Shown here: positions 35,253 through 43,194 of the stretch, one piece after another | Layout of the letters: every line of letters starts with the position of its first letter | Position numbering within the stretch: the first letter of the stretch is position 1 | DNA from: an uncultured bacterium | GTDB lineage: Bacteria > Hydrogenedentota > Hydrogenedentia > Hydrogenedentales > CAILVY01 | Assembly: GCA_937951485.1 (NCBI GenBank) | Contig: CALEDJ010000045.1 | Coordinates: forward strand, 1 to 64,000 | Reading direction: 5' to 3' | Length of the DNA: 64,000 nt | Program-made: the position numbers and the translations under genes | Notes under the pieces: generated by a model | What the model was told of the DNA's origin: nothing | The model's database searches: none | The model's input: the letters and a program-made list of their open reading frames with translations, nothing else

Positions 35253-35534
35253 CTAATCCGCGGCGTATGGCAGCAGCGCAATCTGCCGGGCCAGTTTGAT
35301 GGCCCGCGTCAGCATGCGCTGGTGCTTTGCGCTTGCGCCCGTGATGCGCCGGGGGATGATCTTGCCGCGCTCCGTGACGTAGTGCTTGAGCATCGCCACG
35401 TCCTTGTAGTCAATGTAAACGACGCGATCGATGGTCAGGCGGCACACCTTCGCGCGGGTTGCCTTCTTTTTCTTCTTCCTTTTGGCCCGCTTCATGCGGA
35501 CCTTGGCTTTTGCTTTTGCCGATATTTTCGCCAT
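35253..35534 (-). CDS. rpsR: Ribosomal protein S18
   Basis: 93 residues with [19 protein letters not shown] and [12 protein letters not shown] core motifs and the ALLPYAAD end. The N-terminal roughly 25 residues are an unusually Lys/Ala-rich extension. Only one cysteine remains, so no zinc site is expected. Confidence 0.95.
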   Translation of the reverse strand: MAKISAKAKAKVRMKRAKRKKKKKATRAKVCRLTIDRVVYIDYKDVAMLKHYVTERGKIIPRRITGASAKHQRMLTRAIKLARQIALLPYAAD

Positions 35535-35563
35535 ATTCCGGTATTCCTCTGGTCTATTCCGGC

Positions 35564-36022
35564 CTAGAAGGGGATGTCGTCCTCCGGTTCGGGTTCATCA
35601 ATCAGGCGCGGATCCGGCGGCTGCGCTTCGGCGGCAGGCTCCTGTGGGGGGCGCGGGCCGCCGCGGCCTTCCTCATCCCAGTCCAACGGGGTCACCCGCT
35701 GGGCCTGGACTTCAAGCCTCGCCGATTTTTGCCCGGTGTTCCTGTCGTCGAACTCATAACTGCGCAGTGTGCCTTCGATCAATACGGGGCGGCCCTTGCG
35801 CAGGCGCTCGCCGATCCACTCCGCCTGTCGGTCCCACGTCGCAATGGTCAAGAACGTGGTTTCTTCGCGGCGTTCGCCTTCCTTGGTGCGGTAATACCGC
35901 GTGTTGGCGATGCCGAAGCGGCAGTAAGCGCGGTTGTTCGCGGTGTACTTCAGTTCCGGGTCCCGCGTCAAACGTCCCGCAATGAACACACGATTCAGGT
36001 CAGGCACTCGGAGGTCGCTCAT
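35564..36022 (-). CDS. ssb: Single-stranded DNA-binding protein
   Basis: 152 residues. An OB fold ([19 protein letters not shown]..., [15 protein letters not shown]) is followed by a Pro/Ala-rich linker and the acidic tip EDDIPF that docks partner proteins. ATG 36022 follows AAGGGGG. It sits between rpsF and rpsR as in many bacteria. Confidence 0.94.
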   Translation of the reverse strand: MSDLRVPDLNRVFIAGRLTRDPELKYTANNRAYCRFGIANTRYYRTKEGERREETTFLTIATWDRQAEWIGERLRKGRPVLIEGTLRSYEFDDRNTGQKSARLEVQAQRVTPLDWDEEGRGGPRPPQEPAAEAQPPDPRLIDEPEPEDDIPF

Positions 36023-36039
36023 GATTACCCCCTTCGTTG

Positions 36040-36510
36040 TCACTCGGTTTCTTCTTCTTCGTCCTCATCCTCGTCGCGTCGTCGGCCGCGTCGGCCCGTC
36101 GCCATGGGAATGGGTTCGTCGTCATCCTCGTCATCATCCTCATCGCGCCGGCCGCGGTTGGGGGCGCCGAAACGGATTTCCTCCTCTTTCCGGCGCTGCT
36201 GTTCGGCCTCCAGGCGCAGCGTGTGCTCGTCAAAATACACCACCATGTTGCGGATCACGTGCTCCGACAACTTGAAGTAGTTGTCCAATCGGGGCAGCAA
36301 TTCCGGCGGGGCCTGGAAGCGCAACAGCACATAACAGCCGTCCGAATGCTTTTTTACCGGATAGGCCAGTTTGCGTCTTCCCCAGTTCTCCGAGCGCACG
36401 ATAGTTCCGCCGGTTTTCTCCACCAGCGATTCCACTTCCTTCGCTATCGTCTGGATGCCATCGTCGTCCAAATCGGGCCGCACGATGTACAGCGCTTCGT
36501 AAGTCCTCAA
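36040..36510 (-). CDS. rpsF: Ribosomal protein S6, TTG start, long charged tail
   Basis: About 100 residues of bS6 (RTYEALYIVRPDL, WGRRKLAYPVKKHSDG) are followed by a roughly 50-residue tail of alternating Arg and Asp/Glu runs. The natural start is the TTG at 36510: AAAGGAGGTGA lies 6 bases upstream and the protein then begins MRTYEAL like its relatives. No ATG or GTG fits as well. First gene of the rpsF-ssb-rpsR-yybS-rplI-dnaB operon. Confidence 0.92.
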   Translation of the reverse strand: MRTYEALYIVRPDLDDDGIQTIAKEVESLVEKTGGTIVRSENWGRRKLAYPVKKHSDGCYVLLRFQAPPELLPRLDNYFKLSEHVIRNMVVYFDEHTLRLEAEQQRRKEEEIRFGAPNRGRRDEDDDEDDDEPIPMATGRRGRRRDEDEDEEEETE

Positions 36511-36596
36511 TAAAGTCACCTCCTTTGCATGGGCGTTCGCTTTCCCGCCGTCGGGAAGCACGGCGCGCCCCCCAGCGGAGCGCGCATGGATCGCGT

Positions 36597-36626
36597 ATTA
36601 TAGCAAATGCACGCGCCATGCCTCAA
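36597..36626 (-). promoter_or_regulatory. Sigma70-type promoter of the rpsF operon
   Basis: On the minus strand, TTGAGG, 18 bases, perfect TATAAT. The predicted leader to the TTG start is about 80 bases. Confidence 0.7.
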
Positions 36627-36747
36627 ATCGTTCGTGGGAAGCGCGGAAAATGCCCCCATTCGCCCGACAATCGCCGACGGCCTGAATCCGCCCATGGGGG
36701 CCTTGCCAGGCCCCTGAATCTCAGACCTTTGGAAATCCGCATCATGG

Positions 36748-36776
36748 TTGCATTTGCCGGTACCGTATCGTAAGAT
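36748..36776 (+). promoter_or_regulatory. Sigma70-type promoter of the helicase gene
   Basis: TTGCAT, 17 bases, TAAGAT, ending 24 bases before ATG 36801. It makes the in-frame GTG at 36777 unlikely as start. Confidence 0.55.
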
Positions 36777-36800
36777 GTGGCGTTTTTTCAGCGGCATGAG

Positions 36801-38948
36801 ATGGGACGGCAGATGATCAGGCTAAATGAGGCGCAGCGGGCGGCGGTCATGGCGGAAGGCGGGCCGGCGCTGGTGTTGGCGGGGGCCGGGACCGGCAAGA
36901 CGCGGGTGATCATCGAGCGCATGGCGTGGCTGGTGGAGGAACGGGGCGTTGACCCGCGCCAGTTGCTCGCGCTCACCTTCACCAACCGCGCCGCGAACGA
37001 GATGAAGGAGCGGCTGGCCGCGCGTCTCGGCAGCGACCCGCGCAGCGCGTGGGTGGGAACGTTCCATTCTTTCGGCCTCTTCATCCTGCGCCGCGAAATG
37101 GACAAACTGGGCCGGCCGCGCGCGTTCACCGTCTTCGACGACAGCGATCAGTTGTCGTTGATGAAGCGGCTGGTGAAGGAACTGCCTCCGGACGCGGAAA
37201 AGGTCCTGCCGCGCGAGGCGCTGGTCTGGATGAGCCGCCTCAAGCAGCAGGTGACGGCGCCGGACTGGAACGACAAACCAAAGAACCCGGAAGAAGCGGT
37301 CCTCCGCGGTCTTTGGCGGCGCTATCACGCCGCCCTGGCGCAGTCGGCGGCGGTGGACTACGACGACCTGCTTTCGCTGGTGGTGCAACTTTTTGACGCG
37401 CACCCCGACGTGCGCGACAAGTACCGCCGCAGGTTCCGCCATGTGCTGGTGGACGAGTACCAGGACACCAACCGCGCCCAGTACCTGCTGCTGCGGCATC
37501 TTTGCGGGGATGATCCGGATGTGTTCGTGGTGGGCGACGAGGACCAGGCAATCTATTCCTGGCGCGGCGCGGATATCCGGAATATCCTGGATTTTGCGAA
37601 GGATTTCCCGCAGGCCGTGGTGTATCGTCTGGAGGAGAACTATCGCAGCACGGAACCGATCCTGAAGGCGGCGAATGCGCTGGTCGCGCACAATGTCAAT
37701 CGCCTCGGCAAGACCCTGTGGACGCCGCGAACGGATGGCGACCCGGTCCGCTTTCACCTGCTCGAAAACGGCGACGCGGAAGCCGAGTGGGTCGTGAGCG
37801 ATTTTATCAAGCAGCAATGGGACCCCAAAGAGGTGGCGATCCTCTTCCGCACCAACGCGCAGTCGCGCCCGATCGAAGAGGCGCTGCGCAAACGGAACAT
37901 CCCGTACATTCTGGTGGGCGGCATCAAATTCTACAGCCGCAAGGAAATCAAGGACATCCTCGCCTATCTCCGGCTGCTGGTGAATCCTGCGGACGACGAA
38001 TCGGTCCGGCGCATCCTCAATGTGCCGCCGCGCGGCATCGGCAGCGCCACCATGGAGCGCATCGAGGAATACGCCGCACAGCGCCGCATGCCGCTGTTCC
38101 AAGTCCTTCGCGACATCGAGACGGACACCACGCTCCCGCCGCGCGCGCGCGCGTCAGCAGCGGATTTCGTGCGGTTGATTGACGACCTGGCGGTCCAGGC
38201 GAAGTCCGCCAAGGTCGCGGCGTTGGTAATCACGCTGCTGGAGCGCATCGCCTATCGCGACATGGTGAGCCGCACCGATGAGCGCGATGCCACGTCGCGC
38301 CTGGAAATCGTGGCGGAATTCATCGAAGCCTGCAGGAAGCACGATACCGCGGGCGAAGGGGGGCTGGAGGGGTTTTTGCAGGGCTTGGCGCTCCTGAGCG
38401 ACGTGGACAACGCCGACTGGGGGCGGCCCGCCGTGACGCTGCTGACCTGCCATTCCGCCAAGGGTCTTGAGTTTGATTATGTGTACCTGATAGGGTTGGA
38501 GGAGGGGCTGCTGCCCTACGGCACGGACTTCTCCTGGGAGTACCCCGGCGATGTGGAGGAGGAACGGCGGCTCTGTTATGTAGCGATGACGCGGGCGCGC
38601 CGCGCATTGACGCTGACAGCGGCCCAGGCGCGTACACTCTACGGTCGCTCCAGTGACGACCGCGAAGTTTCGCGCTTTATTGAGGAAATCGGCGCAGACC
38701 GGCTTCAGCGTATCGAAAAGGCGAAGAAGGACGCCGAAAACCGCAAGGAAGCAGCCGAAAAATCCGATGCCGGGCGTATCCGGACCGGCGCGCGTGTGCG
38801 CCACGCCCGTTTTGGACTTGGTACCGTGCTGTACACCTCGGGTATGGACGAGAAACTGAAGGCGCGCATCCGTTTCGATACGGGACGGTCCGCCACGATC
38901 CTGGTGAAGGCTGCGCCGCTGGAGATGCTGGAAGGGAAGCGAAAGTGA
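36801..38948 (+). CDS. UvrD/PcrA-type ATP-dependent DNA helicase
   Basis: Superfamily 1A 3'-5' helicase for repair or replication restart. 715 residues with LNEAQRAAV (Q motif), GAGTGKT, VDEYQDTN, GDEDQAIYSWRGAD, EENYRSTEPIL, CHSAKGLEFDYVYL and CYVAMTRARR. The C-terminus carries a Tudor-like segment (GARVRHARFGLGTVL...) that binds RNA polymerase in PcrA/UvrD. The start may be 36801 or 36813. The stop overlaps the pheA GTG. Confidence 0.92.
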   Translation: MGRQMIRLNEAQRAAVMAEGGPALVLAGAGTGKTRVIIERMAWLVEERGVDPRQLLALTFTNRAANEMKERLAARLGSDPRSAWVGTFHSFGLFILRREMDKLGRPRAFTVFDDSDQLSLMKRLVKELPPDAEKVLPREALVWMSRLKQQVTAPDWNDKPKNPEEAVLRGLWRRYHAALAQSAAVDYDDLLSLVVQLFDAHPDVRDKYRRRFRHVLVDEYQDTNRAQYLLLRHLCGDDPDVFVVGDEDQAIYSWRGADIRNILDFAKDFPQAVVYRLEENYRSTEPILKAANALVAHNVNRLGKTLWTPRTDGDPVRFHLLENGDAEAEWVVSDFIKQQWDPKEVAILFRTNAQSRPIEEALRKRNIPYILVGGIKFYSRKEIKDILAYLRLLVNPADDESVRRILNVPPRGIGSATMERIEEYAAQRRMPLFQVLRDIETDTTLPPRARASAADFVRLIDDLAVQAKSAKVAALVITLLERIAYRDMVSRTDERDATSRLEIVAEFIEACRKHDTAGEGGLEGFLQGLALLSDVDNADWGRPAVTLLTCHSAKGLEFDYVYLIGLEEGLLPYGTDFSWEYPGDVEEERRLCYVAMTRARRALTLTAAQARTLYGRSSDDREVSRFIEEIGADRLQRIEKAKKDAENRKEAAEKSDAGRIRTGARVRHARFGLGTVLYTSGMDEKLKARIRFDTGRSATILVKAAPLEMLEGKRK

Positions 38949-40015
38949 ATCTGGAATCCCTGCGTTTGCGCATAGACGAACTCGACCGACAGATGCTGGA
39001 ACTGCTCTGCGAGCGCGCCAGATGCGCCCAGCAAATCTGGGACATCAAGCGCGGCAACCAGACGCCGGTCTATGTGCCGGAGCGCGAGCGCGATATCCTC
39101 AACCGGCTCATCGAAGCCAACCCCGGCCCCCTCCCAGACGATGCGGTATGTTCCATTTTCCGCGAGATTATCAGCGCCACGCGCGCGCTCGAAAAAGTCG
39201 TCAGTGTCGCTTTTCTCGGTCCGCGCGACACCTTCAGCCACATGGCCGCGATCAGCGTCTTCGGGGCCGCCGCGGATTTCCGGCCGCTCCCCTCTTTCAC
39301 CGACATTTTCACCGAGGTCGAGCGGGGCCGAATTGATTACGGTGTGGTGCCCGTGGAGAGTTCCATGGGCGGGTCCGTGAGCGATATCCTCGACCTCTTC
39401 ATCACCTCCGATCTCAACATCATCAACGAAGTCCTGATCCACGTGACCCAGAACCTGCTCGCAAAATGCCCCCTGGAACAGGTGGAACGCGTCTATTCCA
39501 AGGACAACGCCCTCATCCAATGCCGGGGTTGGCTGCGCGCCAACCTTCCCCGCGCCGAACTCATCGAGGTCGCCAGTACCAGCGAAGCGGCCCGCCGTGC
39601 CGCCGAAGAACCCGGCGCCGCGGCCATCGCCAGCGCCCTCGCCGCGGAAAGTTATCACCTCGACATCCTCGCCCCCGGCATTGAAGACGCCCCCCATAAC
39701 TACACCCGCTTCTTCGTCATCGGACGCCAGAAAACCCGGCCCACCGGACACGACAAAACCGCCATCATGCTCTCGATCAAAGACCGGCCCGGCGCGCTCT
39801 ACCACCTTCTCCTGCCCTTCTACGAAGCCGGCATTAACCTCACCCGCATCGAGTCACGGCCCTCCAAGCAAAAAGCATGGGAATACGTCTTCTTCATTGA
39901 CTTCCTCGGCCATGCAGAAGACCCCACCGTGAAACAGACCCTCGACATCATCACGGAACGCGCCAACATGTTCAAAGTCCTCGGCTCTTTCCCCAGTTCC
40001 GACAGGATTGAATAG
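38945..40015 (+). CDS. pheA: Bifunctional chorismate mutase/prephenate dehydratase
   Basis: P-protein of phenylalanine synthesis. 356 residues: AroQ-type mutase (1-85, LRLRIDELDRQMLELL..), dehydratase with GPRDTFSHMAA (about 92), PVESSMGGSV and NYTRFFVIG, and an ACT regulatory domain (about 275-350) with ESRPS. The GTG start overlaps the helicase stop, so the two are co-translated. Confidence 0.94.
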   Translation: MNLESLRLRIDELDRQMLELLCERARCAQQIWDIKRGNQTPVYVPERERDILNRLIEANPGPLPDDAVCSIFREIISATRALEKVVSVAFLGPRDTFSHMAAISVFGAAADFRPLPSFTDIFTEVERGRIDYGVVPVESSMGGSVSDILDLFITSDLNIINEVLIHVTQNLLAKCPLEQVERVYSKDNALIQCRGWLRANLPRAELIEVASTSEAARRAAEEPGAAAIASALAAESYHLDILAPGIEDAPHNYTRFFVIGRQKTRPTGHDKTAIMLSIKDRPGALYHLLLPFYEAGINLTRIESRPSKQKAWEYVFFIDFLGHAEDPTVKQTLDIITERANMFKVLGSFPSSDRIE

Positions 40016-40019
40016 GAAA

Positions 40020-40053
40020 ACGCCGTCCCTCCATCCGTTTTGGGGGACGGCGT
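40020..40053 (-). terminator. Terminator between pheA and two small minus-strand genes
   Basis: Stem ACGCCGTCCC / GGGACGGCGT, loop of 14 bases. On the minus strand it is followed by TTTTCC, so it best ends the small-gene transcript; it may also act on pheA from the other side. Confidence 0.75.
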
Positions 40054-40078
40054 CTGTTGGCGGTATGCGTGTATCCGA

Positions 40079-40198
40079 CTATTCGGGGCAGCCGCCGACA
40101 AGACCGCAGAGCAACTCACGAATGAGCGTTTCCAGCGTGCCGACGATGAAATCCACCAACAGCGTCAGAATTGATTCCCACAGACCAGTGAAATCCAT
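40079..40198 (-). CDS. Small hydrophobic protein, 39 residues
   Basis: MDFTGLWESILTLLVDFIVG followed by TLETLIRELLCGLVGGCPE. A very strong ribosome binding site, AAAGGAG, lies 7 bases before the ATG. The helix spanning about residues 5-35 is amphipathic to hydrophobic and could sit in or on the membrane. Two cysteines are near the C-terminus. A terminator follows 25 bases after the stop. I recognise no family. It shares a strand and probably a transcript with the 57-residue gene upstream. Confidence 0.65.
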   Translation of the reverse strand: MDFTGLWESILTLLVDFIVGTLETLIRELLCGLVGGCPE

Positions 40199-40289
40199 GT
40201 GTTTTCTCCTTTGCTTTCCTGACTTTTCCTACCCATGCAAACGCATCACATGCGTTTCTACGCATTCATACACGATACCGGCCAAAACG

Positions 40290-40463
40290 TTACGCCAATT
40301 TCGTGGTTTTTCCCTTCCGGGAAATTCTTTCCCCGTCGCTGCGCCGAAGCGATGCCGTTACAAAAACCTCTCGGTGGTCAATTCCGCCGGATTCCATGGC
40401 TTCAATCATTGCATCGGCAATTTCTGTGCCGTTAAGTATCCCATCCAGGGGGCGATTGTTCAT
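40290..40463 (-). CDS. Small protein of unknown function, 57 residues
   Basis: MNNRPLDGILNGTEIADAMI at the start, a basic C-terminal third (ISRKGKTTKLA). GAGGGG lies 6 bases before the ATG, and a TTGCGT-17-TATAAT promoter ends 33 bases upstream. No family recognised. The acidic N-terminal helix with a basic tail is reminiscent of small regulators, but this is only a shape argument. Confidence 0.55.
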   Translation of the reverse strand: MNNRPLDGILNGTEIADAMIEAMESGGIDHREVFVTASLRRSDGERISRKGKTTKLA

Positions 40464-40496
40464 AGCGCACCCCTCGAATATCCCTTATCCGCCCGC

Positions 40497-40525
40497 ATTA
40501 TAGGCCATAAGGATATTCAACGCAA
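40497..40525 (-). promoter_or_regulatory. Sigma70-type promoter of the small-gene pair
   Basis: On the minus strand TTGCGT, 17 bases, perfect TATAAT. Start of transcription would be near 40490. Confidence 0.6.
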
Positions 40526-40576
40526 TGATTTGGTTCGGTCCCATATTGCCGGATAACGGGCGAGTTTCCCGCGCGG

Positions 40577-40628
40577 CACGGGCGTCACGCCCGTGGCCGC
40601 AGGTGGGGTCATGGGCGCGACGCCCATG
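40577..40628. repeat. Two GGGCG-type palindromes
   Basis: CACGGGCGTCACGCCCGTG (40577-40595) and CATGGGCGCGACGCCCATG (40610-40628) stand 14 bases apart. A third relative is near 26435. Typical of dispersed REP-like repeats. Confidence 0.7.
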
Positions 40629-40735
40629 CCGCTTTGTCATTCGAATCATTCAAAGTGGTGCCCTCACGGCCAGAAACGCACCATCCCGTAGGGGGCAGCC
40701 GCCGGCGCATTCGCTGGGAGCACATGCGCTTTGGG

Positions 40736-40741
40736 TATAAT
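40736..40741 (+). promoter_or_regulatory. Possible -10 element for the hydrolase gene
   Basis: Perfect TATAAT 46 bases before the ATG; no convincing -35 element. Confidence 0.35.
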
Positions 40742-40786
40742 GAGCGCCGTGCGCCGGCAGGCGGCGCGCCCCAGGATAAGAGGCCG

Positions 40787-41692
40787 ATGAAATACCCGAT
40801 CACGCGCCCCGTGGCGCAGTTGTACCGTCCGGCAGCGACCTTGCGCATCCGACCGCGCACCGCCGGCAATTATGTGCAGGAATGTAATCATGTTTATGCT
40901 GAGGCGCATGGGATGGGGCTGGTGATGGACGTGTTCCGCCCGGAGGGCGCGGAGAACGGGCGGGGGGTGGTGGATGTCATAAGCGGGGGATGGCATTCCG
41001 ACCGCGTCTTGCTGAACAATCACCTCGGGCTGGGGGTGATGGATGCGCTTTGCGCGCGCGGGTTTACGGTCTTCGCCGTGTCGCCGGGATCGGTCACAAA
41101 GTTCACGGGGTTCAACATGGTGCGTCATGTGCAGGAGGCAATCCGGCACATCAAGGCGCATGCGGCGGATTTTTCCGTGGACCCGAATCGGCTGGGGCTG
41201 ATCGGCGCATCGGCGGGTGGCCACCTCGCGGCGCTTGCCGCGCTGGACGCGCTCCCCGCCCACCCGCACAGCCGCGACCCGTTCCGAACGCACGACACGC
41301 GGGTATGCGCCGTAGCCCTGTTTTTTCCGCCGACAGACCTCGCGGACTACGGCGGGCAGGCCGTTGATTTTGCGAAAGCGGAAGGATTCCCTCTCATGCG
41401 GCTGCTGGTGGACGACGGCGCCCCGCCGCCGAGTCCGCAGAAAGTCCGCGAATTGCTGGAAGCATTGTCGCCGGCGCGGCAGGTGCGCGCCACGCCGCCG
41501 CCGTTCCTGCTTGTTCATGGCGATGCGGATGCGATTGTGCCTGTTTCCCACTCGGAGAAACTGGCGGCGGCGGTGCGCGCGGCGGGCGGATCGGCAGACG
41601 TGATCATCAAGCCCGGCGGCGGACATCCCTGGCCCGACATCCGCAACGAAATCGAGCAGATGGCGGATTGGCTGACCGCGCATCTTCAATAG
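40787..41692 (+). CDS. Alpha/beta-hydrolase, carboxylesterase-like (BD-FAE type)
   Basis: 301 residues. Nucleophile S142 in GASAGGHLAAL, acid Asp in HGDADAIVP, His in GGGHPWPD; oxyanion region SGGWHSD. This pattern belongs to the dienelactone hydrolase/BD-FAE esterase group that often deacylates glycans. No signal peptide is evident, so it is probably cytosolic. The start at ATG 40787 after AAGAGG excludes an upstream extension lying in repeat sequence. Confidence 0.82.
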   Translation: MKYPITRPVAQLYRPAATLRIRPRTAGNYVQECNHVYAEAHGMGLVMDVFRPEGAENGRGVVDVISGGWHSDRVLLNNHLGLGVMDALCARGFTVFAVSPGSVTKFTGFNMVRHVQEAIRHIKAHAADFSVDPNRLGLIGASAGGHLAALAALDALPAHPHSRDPFRTHDTRVCAVALFFPPTDLADYGGQAVDFAKAEGFPLMRLLVDDGAPPPSPQKVRELLEALSPARQVRATPPPFLLVHGDADAIVPVSHSEKLAAAVRAAGGSADVIIKPGGGHPWPDIRNEIEQMADWLTAHLQ

Positions 41693-41706
41693 CGGCGCGC
41701 GCCCCG

Positions 41707-42069
41707 TCAGAAAGCGTCGCGGAAAAGCGTAATGACTGGTTTCTCATTCGGCGGCGCAGTGATCGCCACCACATCGAAGCGGTAGTAGGTATCGGGTTCC
41801 TCGTGGCGCGCAAGATACATGCGGGCGGCGGCGCGGAGGCGGCGCTTTTTCTGCGGTCCGATGCTGTCTTCCGGGGCGACGGCGTCTTGCGTTGTGCGCG
41901 AACGGACCTCCACGAAGGCGACCGTGTCGCCTTCGCGCGCGATGATGTCAATCTCGCAACGGCCGAAGCGCGCGTTGCGCGCCAGGATGACGTATCCATG
42001 CCGACGCAGATAGGCGGCGGCCAGGTCTTCGCAGCGCCGCCAGGCGGGGGTGTCATTGCGACGCCACAT
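41707..42069 (-). CDS. yraN: YraN/UPF0102 family protein
   Basis: 120 residues of the nuclease-like UPF0102 fold: AYLRRHGYVILARNARFGR, then CEIDIIAREGDTVAFVEV, with the E-x-D...E-V-K/R active-site pattern of Holliday-junction-resolvase-like enzymes. ATG 42069 lies inside the 3' end of scpA (17-bp overlap). Confidence 0.88.
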   Translation of the reverse strand: MWRRNDTPAWRRCEDLAAAYLRRHGYVILARNARFGRCEIDIIAREGDTVAFVEVRSRTTQDAVAPEDSIGPQKKRRLRAAARMYLARHEEPDTYYRFDVVAITAPPNEKPVITLFRDAF

Positions 42070-42928
42070 GATCGGGGGGAGTTTCCGCGGAACGGCCCGG
42101 TTCGTCAGGCGTACGCGGGAAAATGCGGATGTCGCCGTAGAGATGATGCTGGTGGGCGCGTACCCGGTCCATGCGGCACAATTCCAGAATGGCCAGCAGG
42201 CAGCACACCAACTCGATGCGCGACCGGCATTCGCGGCAGAGTTCCAGCCAGGTGATGCTGCCCCGCGTCTCGAGCGCATCGGTGATATACATGATCTTCT
42301 CGTCCACCGATGCGCCTTCCGCCAGCACCGCATGGACCGGCGCCTGGCCGAGGAATCGGAGCATGCCGCGGATTGCCTTCACGAGATCATAGAGGCTGAC
42401 CTCCAAATACTCCTCTTCTTCCTCGGAAGGCTCCTGGACCGGCTTTACCCGGCGTCCAAACCAGTCCGAGGCGCGTTCCTGCAATGCGCCAAGCGCACGT
42501 GACAGGTCCCGGAACTTGCGGTACTCCAGGAGTTTCTCCACGAGTTCCAGGCGTGGGTCCTCTTCTTCGATCTCCTCCTCGTCATCTTCCGCTTCCACAG
42601 GCAGCAGCATGCGCGCCTTGATCTGAATAAGCGTGGCCGCCATCACGATAAATTCCCCGGCAATGTCCAGGTTTTCCTCGCGCATCATGTCAAGGAAGGA
42701 AAGATATTGCTCCGTCACCTTGAGAATGGGGATGTCGAAGATGTCAATTTCCTGGGAACGGATGAGGTAGAGCAGCACCTCGAAAGGGCCTTCAAACTTG
42801 TCCAGTTTCAGGCGCAGCGCCTCGGGACTGAAGGCATCCGGCCCTTCGTCGGCCTCGACGGCCACCGCCCCGGATTCTGCGGGGATTTCCGTCGCCGTAT
42901 GCGGTATGACATTGTCGTTGTCGGTCAA
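42053..42928 (-). CDS. scpA: Segregation and condensation protein ScpA, TTG start
   Basis: Kleisin that links the SMC heads. 291 residues with the N-terminal DKFEGPFEVLLYLIRSQEIDIFDIPI motif region, the acidic linker EDDEEEIEEEDPRLELVEKL and the C-terminal winged helix. No ATG or GTG fits: the best start is TTG 42928 (LTDNDNVIPH) shortly after GGACAGGA and about 30 bases from a TATAAT. No scpB is next to it. Confidence 0.88.
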   Translation of the reverse strand: MTDNDNVIPHTATEIPAESGAVAVEADEGPDAFSPEALRLKLDKFEGPFEVLLYLIRSQEIDIFDIPILKVTEQYLSFLDMMREENLDIAGEFIVMAATLIQIKARMLLPVEAEDDEEEIEEEDPRLELVEKLLEYRKFRDLSRALGALQERASDWFGRRVKPVQEPSEEEEEYLEVSLYDLVKAIRGMLRFLGQAPVHAVLAEGASVDEKIMYITDALETRGSITWLELCRECRSRIELVCCLLAILELCRMDRVRAHQHHLYGDIRIFPRTPDEPGRSAETPPDHVASQ

Positions 42929-42964
42929 TGTGTTCCTGTCCCGAAGCGCAGAAGTCTCATCCAA

Positions 42965-42970
42965 ATTATA
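42965..42970 (-). promoter_or_regulatory. Possible -10 element for scpA
   Basis: Perfect TATAAT on the minus strand, 37 bases before the TTG start. The -35 region is weak. Confidence 0.4.
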
Positions 42971-43194
42971 CGGGCTGAAGCCTGTACTCCAGAACCTGAG
43001 GCAGGCGCTTGCTATGGCTGGGATCGTATCCCGAACATTCCCCTCTGCGCAAATAACGCCCTGTGGACATTGATGCAGGCCAGCGGGTATGATCCTTTTC
43101 CAAACATCCGCCAAGCGGATACGAACCGGATTCCCGGTGGCGCTATTTCCCATTCCGGGAGGCAAAACGCCTTTCCAGGCAGGAGTGAAACACC

